This document shows positions 44,980 through 55,815 of a stretch of 64,000 nt of DNA, piece after piece. Both the position numbers and the translations under genes were made by a program. Under the pieces are notes generated by a model that saw nothing but the letters and a program-made list of their open reading frames with translations, did no database searches and was not told where the DNA came from. This stretch comes from Cannabis sativa. Taxonomy: Eukaryota > Streptophyta > Magnoliopsida > Rosales > Cannabaceae. Location of the stretch: positions 12,144,812 to 12,208,811 of the forward strand of contig NC_083604.1 in NCBI RefSeq assembly GCF_029168945.1. Direction: 5' to 3'. Within the stretch, counting starts at the first letter, position 1. Each line of letters opens with the position of its first letter.

Positions 44980-47900
44980 ATGGCTCTCTCCCTTGGGAAG
45001 CTCACCATTCTGGTTGGTGCAGGTTCGTACAAACCGTCAGTCCCCTTATTCTATTGTTCATGTTTTTTGACTTTTTGTGTTTTTTGATTAATTCGTCCGA
45101 AAGTATTATTATACGCCTTGATCTGGTTTGTCTTTTGTTCAATTGGTTAACATTTTGGAGGTTTTTGATCGAAGTTTAGGGTTTTAGATAAACCCTATTG
45201 CTTGCAATCTCTCTTTGATCAATAGTTGGTCATGGAATTGTTATGCATTGGTACTGATTATATTGTGGAGCTGTGATTAGCATTGGAATTTGTTTTTGGG
45301 TTAGTTTGAATTTTGTTTGGAATTAGAATTGGGTTATCAATTAGAGCTGCGTTTGGTTGCCCGAGCTCTTTCATTCAGAAAATTTATGAAATGGTGACTT
45401 CTAAATTTTATTGTTGAACTTCTATATGTTTCTGTGCATTGTGCATACCCAAACTCAGTTGAGGTATTATTTTTCAGTTACTAAGATGATTCGGGTTTCT
45501 GGCCCTTTCAGGTATCGTTGGGTCAGTTCTTGCAAAAGAGGGAGGGGTATCGGATTTAATATCTGGTGCTTTCAAGGTACTTTTATATCTATAAACTTAG
45601 CACTGTTGAAATTGTTTTCTATTTCATGCGGTTTAAAGTTTTTCATTGTGCTTTGAACATCTCTACTTTAAAATTTATTTTTCTGATCTTTTGTTTTGAT
45701 ATAATAAAATAAGTGGTTAAATTGTTGAGCACAATTGAATTAGCCCTGAGCTCTTGAGTCCTACAAGTTTCTTTGTAATTATTTCTCTCAGGTCTATGAG
45801 CTACCACATAGTCTTGGCTAATTATCTTAACATATTGGAATATTTTGTGTATGCTAGTATGTGAAACCTGCTAAGTGATAGTACTTTGATCTTACCACAG
45901 ATTGCTTGGAGGCAACTTAAACAGGATGATTCTAGCACACCAGTAAAAAAGCCTCGCAATGACTTGCTGTTGGCTCAGGTTTTTAACTGGACTGGGCTTA
46001 AAATGTTTATTAGTCTTCTGCTAGCTCATAGGGATTTCACCTGTGATGAGCTGTTTCCTTATAGTTTACTTGCCTATTATTATCATTAAAACTTAAGCTT
46101 TGCAGGTCAACAGCTTAAGGCAGGAGCTCCAAATCTTGGCTTCCAACAGATCAGTCACAATTATAAATGCAAGTCGAAATGGTACTGATGATTTGTCTTT
46201 CTATTTAAGCTATTTATTTTTGTAATGGCTGATACAACTATTTAGCTCCAACAGTTTATTTTGATTTAATTGGCTGCATCGGTTTCTATTTCTTATACCT
46301 GAATATATGTATTTAAATTCTTGCAATTTTTTTTTTCAAATTTTCATATCTAGCCTGTAATCGTTTCTTTAATTTGTTCCCTTAGAAATAAAGATTACCA
46401 GCAGTCATTTTTTTTTATTCCCTCTTCCTTTAGTTACACCAAGTCTTCTGCTCAGAAATGATTTCTATCAATTCCGAACTTCTCTTGCATTTACTAATTT
46501 TTTGTTTTTCTCTTTGTATGATTTAGGTGGCAAAAAGTATGGTGTAATTATTATTGTAGCTGTGGCAGGATGTGGCTATATTTGGTGGAAGGTAAGAGTG
46601 TCATCTCTAAGAACTCTTTCTGCCAGCTGACAATGCTCTACAGGAAACTTATATGCGGGCATATGTGGGTTGTCCATTGTTCTTGTCTAGTTAACACTGT
46701 TTGCTATGTATCCTTAGGATCTTTATACCAGTAGATGTCCATTTGAATCTTTAATAATCTTTTTTTTTTTTGAATAATTATCTTTTAAATAGTGGCAATG
46801 TGTATACTAGCTTTCTCCCCACTCCATTTAATGCTACATATCTTCGAATTTAATTGATAAAGTATTTTGTGTATTTCTTGTATTATTACAGGGAGGAGGG
46901 GGATTATCTGGTTTGATGGTTGCAACACGGCGTAGCTTATCCGATGCTTGCTCATCTGTTGAGAAAAAGCTTGAGAATGTTTACTCGTCAGTTTCGGCAA
47001 GTTATTCCTTTTGTTATTTCTTTGAAAATAATAAGAAAACAAAAATGAGCATCACTCGAATGCTGTGTCTTGCCTTTTATGTTTCAACGGTATGATTATT
47101 TTGTTGTTCTTTTTCAGGCTACTAAACGAAAGTTATCTTCCCAAATAGATGGCCTAGATCGTGGTTTGGAGGAGTGTCTTGAAACTTCTAGTAGGACAAA
47201 AGAGGAGGTGAGCATGGTGAAGATATGAGCAGCAATTTAGACTCCCATCCTTTCAACAACCCTATCCCCTGGCCCATTTTCTTTACGGGGTTTTTTCATG
47301 GACATTTATTTATGCTTTTAGGTTTCTGGACTACGGGGAAGAACGAATACAATTGGTGAGGATGTTAAATCTGTTCATAATGCAGTCCGAGCTATGGTAA
47401 TCTATTTTCTTTTGGATGTTCTATTTAATTTTTTCACTCCGGTGACTGGATTTATGAATGTGGATTTCAATACTGATACTTTTTCCCCCTTGCGTCATAG
47501 GAAACTAAAATCAATAGCATAGAATGGAAGCAGGTATGTTCAATGATGATCTTGATTTACAATTCTAATTTTAAAAGGAAAAAAGACATTACAATCTAAA
47601 TTATTTCATTATGGTGTTGTAACCATGGGTTTTTGTTCATTTACATAGAATCTTACTAATGAAGGAGTTAGAAGGTTGTGTGATGTTGCCCAGAGTATTG
47701 AACATGCCAGAACCACTGAAGTTAAGGTGGGATTTTTACTTTATTCACGTGAATGTGCTTGATGTGTTGCTATTCTTTATTGATGCTATAGGATTTTATT
47801 TATTGGCAACTTCTGGTTTCATAAACGTTCGTACATTAATAATGCTGAAGCATTTAAATATGCTTTTCAACTTGTTTATATCATTCTCTCCTGTATAAGC

Positions 47901-49024
47901 TGAACTTTTCTAAATACTTTAGCTTTCATAATTCAGTTCTAGGTAGGCGATTCCTGATTTATGTGCAGTACTATCATTCTTGGGTAATTATTATTACCCA
48001 ATTCTTTAAGAGTTGAACAATGTTATATGCTTTTCAACTTGTTTATATCACTCTGCCATGTATAAACTGAACTTTTCTAATTACTTTAGCTTTCATAATT
48101 CAGTTCTGGGTGATTCCTGATTTATGATTTATGTGCAGTACTCTCATATTCTTGGGTTATTATTATTGACCAATTCTTTAAGAGTTGAACAATGGTATTT
48201 TTTAAACTAATGGGTGGATTGCTTTGTCCTTGGATTGTACTTTTTGTATGGTTTATTTCCGCACACTTTTCAAGCTAAAATTCTTCCTTGTAATACACAG
48301 ACAATATCATCCAGCTCCGCAAGGCCAGCACTTGAGGCACCGCCAATATCTCCGACAAGGGTAATTTCAGTTCCCAGGCTCTCAAACATTATTTTCACAG
48401 TGCTCTTAATTAATCTTCAATTATTGGCTGAATAGCCACAAACTGTCAGGTTAACTGTATTAAGCACATTTATTTGCTTGGTATTCAGACCATTCAGAAT
48501 AGATGTATGTTTAGCTAGTTATATATGGCAACTTGTTATACCTGAGAAGTGCTTCACTGAATTCATGAATGTATGTCATGTGCTTTTGCTTGTCAGACTG
48601 AGTCTTTGCCGCCTCTTTTGATGTCCGATCCAATGTCTTCTCCTGGTTCCAGTGGTTCAGACCAGGTTTGTTGAACTTATCATGAGCTCAGGATTTTTGG
48701 GAGGATTGCTTACATTAGATATTATCTTATTGAACACCTGAGGTTATAATAAGATAATTCCTGCATTGCAAATATTTTTTGATCTGAAATTAACTTTCGA
48801 TTCCCTCTGTCTTTTAGGATGTTGGTGGAATTTCAGAAGCTGTCGAGTCATCAAACGACCGTGGGGTTATCAATGGGATTGGTGCTGTAGAAGACATGAA
48901 TGCCGGAGCTTCTAGTGGTGGGCGGTTTAGGCTGAGAATGCCAGCCATAAGTGCCTCATTTTTAACAAGGACCCGTAGTGCAACAAGTGGCTTGCTACAA
49001 CAAACGCGTTCATCAGCAATTTGA
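44980..49024 (+). CDS. DUF1664-family membrane/coiled-coil protein, 13 exons, 347 aa
   Basis: Exons: 44980-45022, 45512-45576, 45901-45978, 46106-46181, 46527-46591, 46892-46996, 47118-47207, 47322-47396, 47501-47533, 47649-47726, 48301-48360, 48597-48665, 48818-49024. Phases join cleanly to one open frame. The N-terminus MALSLGKLTILVGAG and VGSVLAKEGG form a first hydrophobic segment (about 5-22). KYGVIIIVAVAGCGYIWWK (91-109) is a second membrane segment. ATRRSLSDACSSVEKKLENV onwards to about residue 235 is the DUF1664 coiled-coil, and the tail (237-347) is Ser/Pro-rich and variable. This matches the plant family recalled as DUF1664 (about 330-360 aa), whose biochemical role is unknown. All introns are GT-AG except intron 6 (GC-AG). 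No lesions were seen; this is the only intact host gene in the window. Confidence 0.9.
46997..47117 (+). other. GC-AG intron 6 of the DUF1664 gene
   Basis: The exon ends ...TCAGTTTCG, the intron starts GCAAGT and ends TTTTTCAG. No GT donor nearby keeps the frame: using GTTATT three bases on leads to a stop after two codons in the next exon. With the GC donor the protein reads YSSVS|ATKRKLSSQI, as in the family. Confidence 0.8.
47858..48193 (+). repeat. Tandem duplication inside intron 10
   Basis: Two copies of about 165 bp (47858-48022, 48023-48193), each running from TATGCTTTTCAACTTG to AAGAGTTGAACAATG. They differ by scattered substitutions and small indels, including a second GATTTAT in copy 2. 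No coding content. Confidence 0.8.
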
Positions 49025-49863
49025 ATACTTGGAGGATGACATTTTGCATGTAGTAATACAGAATAAAATTAAGATGAAACAAACATTTTTAGTCTCATTA
49101 GGACGGTCATTATGAGACCCTCCGACCTCCAAATATAGGAAGTGCCCAAAGCCAAATTAATGGACAGGACAGGGTACTGAATTTTGTAGAGCAGCCAGTA
49201 TTTATAATTTCGCATTTAGGATTTGTTTTTTTCCCTTTAAAAGTGTAATTATATTATTTTTTTTCGCAGTCTCTGTATGAATTTTGGCTAATGAAGGGGG
49301 ATGGGAAAAATGGTAAAGGAATACAAAAGGGGACACATTTATGATTTTATATTAATTGCTTTGTTGTAAAATAAATTTTTAGCTTCACATTTTGATATAT
49401 GTGTGTATATATTATACTAGGTGCAACTACTAATGCACGTTATGTGTTGAAGTTTTAATATGCCACTTACAGACCATCATACTGAGTCAAAGATTGCACA
49501 AAATATAAACTTATTATATAACATGTAATTTAAATTTTGTACAAATTTTTGACAGTGTTAACAAATAATAATAATTATAAGAAGGATATTCAAATATAGA
49601 GCCAACTTGTCGACACTTGATAATTTGGCCAGTTTGGCAATTGGCACAACTAAAATGACTCTAACTTTAAAAATTAACGGTAATATTTTTAAAGTAGATT
49701 TCTGTTTTTTTAATTAAAAAAATGAAAATACATTCTAAAATGAAATTTTTATATCAAAAATATAAAATGATAACTTTATTACTTAAATACCACTACATGA
49801 TAAACTAAATATTTATATCCTTCATCTTTATTTTATTACTATTTTACCACATGCACACTCTTC
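49025..49863. other. 3' UTR and AT-rich intergenic region
   Basis: The 3' UTR of the DUF1664 gene probably ends within 49060-49370; AATAAA-like signals occur at about 49063 and 49369. The rest is AT-rich with nothing recognisable. Confidence 0.5.
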
Positions 49864-50140
49864 TCATGCATCAAACATGTGTGTGACCACTATAAATCAA
49901 TCAACCATCCATCATTTCCCTTTCTTTTTTTTTTCTTCTTTTTCCTTTTATTTTCCATTTCTTTTCAGTTTTATTTTTTTAAATATTTAGTAACCTCCAT
50001 TACACTCTTACCATGCATCAAACATGTGTGTGACCACTATCAATCAACCATCCATCATTTCCCTTTCTTTTTTTTTTCTATTATTTTCCATTTCTTTTCA
50101 GTTTTTTTTTTTTAAAAAAAATTTAATAACCTCCATTGCT
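49864..50140 (+). repeat. Tandem duplication, about 135 bp x 2
   Basis: The unit runs from CATGCATCAAACATGTGTGTG through CCATCCATCATTTCCC and a T-rich tract to AATAACCTCCATT. Copy 1 is about 49866-50003 and copy 2 about 50012-50140. The copies differ mostly in the T-tract length. The ORF at 49879-50115 is this low-complexity repeat. Confidence 0.75.
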
Positions 50141-50267
50141 GAACATTCCCTCTCCACGATCCCACCATTTTCCCTCCTCTTTGTGTTCTTCAATTTTTTT
50201 TAAATCCCAGTAACCGAATCCCATAATCGTTTTCCCTCTTTCTATTTCTTTCTCAATCCGTATATAT

Positions 50268-50600
50268 ATGGCTATTACCTGTTCTTCATCATCTCCTTCC
50301 CCCGTTCAAAAGAAAAGCTCTAAAATGGGTTTAAAATCCTTAGCTAATAAGAACAAGGTAAACGACCTGTTATGGAGGGGGATGACTCTGATTTTGCTCT
50401 TCCATTATCTAAGCGTGGTCGAGCTCCTCCTAAGAAGAAATCGAAGGTGGGTGCCCAAGAAAAAATGGCTCAAGATGTTGTTGAAAAAAAACGATAATAT
50501 TGGTGGTGGTCTTCGAACTGAGGTTTGTTTACCGTTTCATATTCAACTTTTGTGGGTTTTGTGTTTATTGATTTCTCATTTTGTAATAGTTTTTTCATAG
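50268..50600 (+). pseudogene. Unidentified coding-like fragment
   Basis: Opens MAITCSSSSPSPVQKKSSK, then SLANKNK. A different frame then reads EGDDSDFALPLSKRGRAPP and KKKSKVGAQEKMAQDVVEKK before a stop. The Ser/Lys-rich composition resembles the N-terminus of a nuclear protein, but the frame changes and no domain is recognised. It may be a broken exon of a transposon-borne gene. Confidence 0.25.
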
Positions 50601-51649
50601 TTTTTTAATAGTGTAAACACCTTCTGTATGTATTTCTTTTAATATGTTTTTTATCTAGTTGTTTCCTGTCCATTTTTATATTATCAATGGGTAACAATGA
50701 GATTTATCATGGATGTTGATGTTCAAAGAGTTTTTCCTGTATTTTAGTTTGTATACAGTTGTTTTGTAGTTTTATTATAGTTTTGCTACTTGCATATGTT
50801 ATATCATTATAAAACTAATATGCAACTATTTGCAGAAAACTTACTATGTATAACTACTATTTCTTAGTCCCCGTCAAATTAAATTCCTGCATAATATAGA
50901 AACTATCATAAAACGATAATGCAACTATAAGGCAACCAAAATAAAAAATAAACAGACTTATACGTAACTGGTTGTACCTTAATTCGAATTTACTCTTCTT
51001 ATTATGTTTCTAAAAAAATATATTTATATTGGAAAGCAGTAATCAATCAAAATGCAACTGTATATAACGTAGATGTATTATTCATGAGGTTTTTTAAAAA
51101 AAAATCACATCATACATTGTTTTTGATTTGGTGGGAGCTCCAGATCTGTTTGATACATTTCATGAATATAGATTTCGATATTAGGGGGAGTTATTTTATC
51201 GAATAAAACAGAAAACAAATGTGTAATTTCAGTTTCTTCACAGTTTTTCTGATTTTTTTTTCGTCATTTTCTGTTTAGATCATTGCAAGTCTTCTTTTCC
51301 AGTTGATTCGCCAGAATTAATAGTTGTATTTTCCTCGTTTTGGTTTCATTTTGGTTGTTTTGCGGTTTTGAAACGATCGAGGTATTTTCATCTTCATGGT
51401 TCGCTCCGTTGCATACCAAGGCCACTAACAAGATACGCGTATTTTTGTAAATATTTGTATGTGGACTGAATAAATATTTAATGGGCCGGCCCAAAGTATT
51501 TTTGTAATTTTTTTTCCTTTTTTGTATTTTTCTGTTTTTTTCCCTTCTAAAATTGTGTTCGGTAAGTAATTTTGTTTTTTATTTTTTTAATTCATAATCA
51601 AAATTTATTAGAATTTTAAAAATAGATTTTTGTTGATTTTAAAATTTTT
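50601..51649. other. AT-rich non-coding stretch
   Basis: No gene recognised. It contains several 'aaaactaat/caactatttgcag' type AT-rich motifs and a GGGCCGGCCC palindrome at 51482-51491. The minus-strand ORF at 51264-51494 has no recognisable features. Confidence 0.4.
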
Positions 51650-51671
51650 AAAAACACTTTCTTTTCTCTCT

Positions 51672-51766
51672 AGTCGTAGCATTTTTGAGTATAATGCCGT
51701 GCTTTGATGTTAATCTCCCATAACCGTATTCGAACGCAATCATTTCCACCTGAAGTTTCGATATTT

Positions 51767-51803
<37 letters not shown>
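51672..51803 (+). mobile_element. SINE-like retroposon with poly(A) and long target duplication
   Basis: About 100 bp of unique sequence followed by A31 (51773-51803), flanked by direct repeats AACACTTTCTTTTCTCTCT (left, ending 51671) and the same with two extra T residues (right, ending 51822). A B-box-like GTATTCGAACGC sits near 51727 and an A-box-like GTAGCATTTTTGAG near 51675. This suggests a tRNA-derived SINE inserted by target-primed reverse transcription. It could also be a short processed transcript. Confidence 0.6.
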
Positions 51804-51804
<1 letters not shown>

Positions 51805-51911
51805 ACTTTCTTTTTTCTCTCTGGCTTGTCTTCCTCCTCTCCTCACTGTGCGATGATCATCCATGGCTTAGCAGGTAAAGCAAAACTCCCTCTATCTCTA
51901 TCTATCTCTAT

Positions 51912-51913
51912 GT

Positions 51914-51960
<47 letters not shown>
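51912..51960. repeat. Compound (CT)n(AT)n microsatellite
   Basis: About 9 CT units directly followed by about 15 AT units. Confidence 0.85.
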
Positions 51961-51963
<3 letters not shown>

Positions 51964-52760
51964 AAATTTATTTTGTTATTCATTCATTCTCAGATTCGAA
52001 GTGTTGTTTTTGAGGTCCACCATGCTAGATCGTCACTGACCTTCATTATCGGCAGCCGAGTTCATCTTTTTCGTTGAGTTCAGCAATAATATTAGTTCCC
52101 AGGAACCATAAGTTAATAGAAACTTCACTACTGATCTTATTTGGGTGTTTATCTGGTTAATTCCCAAGTACGACAGTGTTTATTCATATTCTCTATGAAC
52201 CATGAATTTATTCATGTATATACTATTTTAGGTCTGATCTATTTGGGTGATTGAAATTATTAAAAACTTCCATAAATTTATTTGGGAGTAATACATTTGC
52301 AACCCATGTCTGTTCCATAAACCTTTTCTTTCTTCAATTTCTGGTTTGTATTTTTGGTTAATTTGTTTTCTAATCTTAGGAAGTGCAAACCCCATTTTCA
52401 TAATCACAAAATAATATTTCATTCTTGTTTTCTTGGATGGTGTTGTGATTGGAGCATTGGGTAATAATGGATTCATTAATCAAGTTGAACTTGTTCACTC
52501 ATACTTGAAAAGTGAAACTGAATCACTGCTCTGTTAAAAATATTGGTTAGTTTAAAATTCACGCGATTGAGATTTTTGGAATTGCAAATTTAAATTAACT
52601 TCTTGTTTATCTATTTGGTCTCCTCTCACATGTGCTTTTGGTGACAAGTTTGTTATTTAGGTCCTGTGAACAAAATGTCATTTTGACATATTGAAAAGGG
52701 TTACTTTCTCTGATCTTTTCTCTCTATGCATATATATCTCCAAATGTGATTCTTGTTCTA
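51961..52760. other. Non-coding stretch
   Basis: No gene recognised; moderate AT content with intron-like T-rich tracts. It could be an intron of a transcription unit ending at 53222, but no convincing upstream exon was found. Confidence 0.3.
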
Positions 52761-52769
52761 TCAACGTGA

Positions 52770-52975
52770 CCTTCTTTTTAGTAATAGACAAGTGATATTA
52801 TGATGATATTTATTGAAATCTTCTCTTCTTTTAATAATAGACAAGTGGTATTATGATGAATGTGCTGAAATCTTTTCTTCTTTTTAGTGATAGACAAGTG
52901 GCATTATGATGATATGTGCTGAAATCTTTTCTTATTTATAGTAATAGACAAGTTGTATTATGATGATATGGCAAT
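52770..52975 (+). repeat. Four tandem copies of a ~60-bp unit
   Basis: The unit contains TAATAGACAAGTG(G/A)TATTATGATGATAT and GAAATCTTTTCTTCTTTTTAG. Copies start near 52778, 52831, 52888 and 52940 and differ by a few bases. Confidence 0.75.
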
Positions 52976-53036
52976 AGAGTTTTATGTATCAACTTTGAGG
53001 TTTTTTTCATATTATTAAAATATGAACAAATTTTGA

Positions 53037-53222
53037 ATGCAGAAAAAGACATATTTTGATGGAGACGAAGAAATTGCTAAAGCACAAGATACTACTATAA
53101 AAAGCAACTATGAAACTTTGAATGATAATGTTGAGTTTAGCATTTCAAGAGATCAAATTCGTGAAATGACTAATGTTCGTGATGAAATTGTTGATCATAT
53201 ATGGAGAGCAAATCGACGATGA
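53037..53222 (+). pseudogene. C-terminal exon-like fragment, possibly HARBI1/PIF-type nuclease
   Basis: An AATGCAG acceptor-like site precedes KKTYFDGDEEIAKAQD, and the frame ends IREMTNVRDEIVDHIWRANRR with a stop at 53220-53222. A terminal RDEIa..mW pattern is typical of PIF/Harbinger-derived nucleases. The catalytic region is absent from the window, so this is a scrap or the last exon of an unrecognised gene. Confidence 0.3.
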
Positions 53223-53539
53223 AGATAATGAGTTAAGCTTATTAACAATTAGAACTTTTTTAATATTTTTCGTCAAGATTGGACAATTATTAGTTCATAT
53301 TTTAATTATGACTTTGTCAGTTTTGTGTTATAGATAATGAGTTTCGTGATTTTAAATTACTTGAATTTTTTTAAGATGTTAATGAGTATTTTTTATTTGA
53401 TTTTTTTATAATTTTTATATATTTGTTTAAAAATAAAAATAAATAATATTCATAGTTTTTTATTTAAAAAAAGAAAAAAAAATCAAAATTTATGTTTTTT
53501 GTTTTCAAAAATTGAAAAATAAAAATGGTTACAGAACAC

Positions 53540-53730
53540 ACTTTTATTTTCTATTTTTAAATTATAAAACAAAAGTGGTTATAGAACACACTTTTGTTTT
53601 CTGTTTTTAAAATTTAAAAACAAAAGTAGTTATAGAACACATTTTTGTTTTTTAAAAACAAAATTTTAAAAACAAAAAATCTACTTTCATTTTTCTGTTT
53701 TTAAAATTAAAAAACAAAAGTGTTATCAAA
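53540..53730. repeat. Short tandem repeats, ~50-bp unit
   Basis: Three to four copies of AAAACAAAAGTGGTTATAGAACACACTTTTGTTTTCTG-like sequence (given here in parts: AAACAAAAGTGGTTATAG and AACACACTTTTGTTTTC). Each unit is itself partly palindromic (CAAAAGTG / CACTTTTG). Confidence 0.7.
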
Positions 53731-53740
53731 CGCCACCTAA

Positions 53741-54751
53741 GTTAGTAAATATTTTTTTTAATAAAAATAAAAATAAAAAAAATGGCCAAATATAATAAAT
53801 TAAGTAATAAGAATTATAAAAATTCATTTACTTCATATTATTTTTTAAAAAATATATATATACATATAATAATTAAATTAAGTTATGTAATTTTTTTAGT
53901 ATTGCATATTATTATATTGTAATAAAAATGAATAAGTATATTAGATGATTTAATATATACAACAATATTTTTTTTTTAATAAAATATATACAATAATATT
54001 TAATATATCGTATCACTAAATATTAATATATTGTAGTGATAAAATTATATACCACAAAAAAATATAACAATACTAAATTAATACTCAAAAAATATATATA
54101 TATGATGCTAACAAAATTATATATAATAAAATAAAAACTAAATATCATCTTAAATAAATGATATACTATAGACAACAAAAACCATATACCATACAACAAA
54201 ACACATATACCTACAATAAAAAAAAAATATAATATTATTAAAAAAAAATTGTATATACCATATTAATAAAATTATATACAACGATAAAATAATTATACTA
54301 TAATTACCAAATTATATATCACCTTTATATATAATAAATTAAAAAATTAAATGATCTAAAATAATATGATATATTATACAATAAAATTTATATACCATAC
54401 AACAAAAAACATATACTTCACAATCAAAATATATATAATAACAACAAATAAAAATATATAAAATGCTAATAAAACTATATATCATGTCAACAAAAGTATA
54501 ATAGAAAATAGAACTTAAATATTATTTTAAAAAATGATATACCGTATAACAAAAAATACATATATCATTCATCAAAACATATATACTAATAATAATAAAA
54601 AAATATCTATATTACTAATATATATGTGTATATTATACTAATCAAATTATATACCACAATTAAAAAATATATATACCATGATAACAAAATTATATATCAC
54701 CATTGTATATAATAAAGTAAAAACTAATTAAATATTATTTAAAATAAATAT
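53741..54751. repeat. Very AT-rich degenerate tandem repeat
   Basis: Repeated blocks of ATATACCATACAACAAAA and ACATATAC at irregular spacing of about 170-210 bp (near 54165, 54390 and 54540), with (AT) runs between them. No ORFs. It could be a matrix-attachment-like or decayed satellite region. Element D is inserted at its right edge. Confidence 0.55.
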
Positions 54752-55735
54752 TGTTATACCTGAAATTCGGGGCTGTACTTTAGGAAGTGACACGCGTCAA
54801 TCTCGTGGAATATGAACCAATAGATTTAATGATAATTATGTCATTAAATGCAAAATAGAATAACTCATTAAATATAGAATAAATGGAGTATGTTCATAAC
54901 TCGCTGGCTGTATAGTCTTAAGCGAGACAAGGATATACAAACTATCAATTTATGTATTGGCAAGAAACCATTTTGTCTTGGAAAGCACAATCTCGAGGTA
55001 ATTACGGACCAAGTATAGTGAGACATCCACCTCGCGACACGAAGGAGTTACAGACATCTATCTCGCTAAGAAAGTATTGACAAGGCGAATTGGCTGTTGA
55101 AACACTTAGCGTATAATTCACGTTATAATGACTAAGTGAAATAGCTTGGAGAACATGATTGTCCAGTCTGCAAGGCCTATGTTTAAAGAGCAATTCTTAA
55201 GTTTGCTCAGTACACTGATGCTCGTGCCATTGCTGGAATACATATAAACTAAGCCACTCATCTATGTACTAGGCGAGACGCCTCTAGCGAGATACCTTTG
55301 GCAACGTGTTCCTATTTATGCCAGCATTGACTGCCTTAAAGATAGTTCAAATCACAGTTATGTGATTTTCTAATATTAATTATACGTATTTAAATGGGAC
55401 GTAATTAAAGCCCATAATTTTGAGGAATATGGTTATGTAATTTAAATTCAAATGTAATTAACTGCCAAACCTTTATTACTATAAATAGAGGCAGATTATG
55501 CAGAAAAAAGGGTGGAAAAATCTTTGAGAGGATAGAAGTTTATTGATTGTAAAACCCTAATTTTGTATCCAAAAATATATGAATAAGATAGACTCGTGGA
55601 CTATGCAGAGTTAACTGTAAAACCATGTAAAAATTTTGGTGTAATTGCTAGTATTTTACTTGCCGATTCCTTTATATCCGTGTTTGATTTATCACAAAAT
55701 TGGCTCATAATCATTAACAAAAATTTGCGTTAGCA
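54752..55735 (+). repeat. 5' LTR of element D
   Basis: Starts TGTTATACCTG and ends GCGTTAGCA, followed at once by the PBS. TATA-like ACTATAAATAGAGG near 55479. 984 bp; no second copy in the window to confirm the ends, which are inferred from TG/CA and the PBS. Confidence 0.75.
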
Positions 55736-55736
55736 G

Positions 55737-55757
55737 TTTGGTGCTTTCATTGAGAGC
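55737..55757 (+). promoter_or_regulatory. Primer-binding site of element D
   Basis: TTTGGTGCTTTCATTGAGAG, identical over about 19 bases to the PBS of element C. Confidence 0.7.
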
Positions 55758-55815
55758 TTGCGTGATAAAAGCTCAGAAAAATCCTTCCTAATCAAAGAAG
55801 AAATAATTTTTCTCC

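Noticed and set aside
49879..50115. Phe-rich membrane protein ORF.
   Set aside because: It is the translation of poly-T tracts in a tandem duplication.
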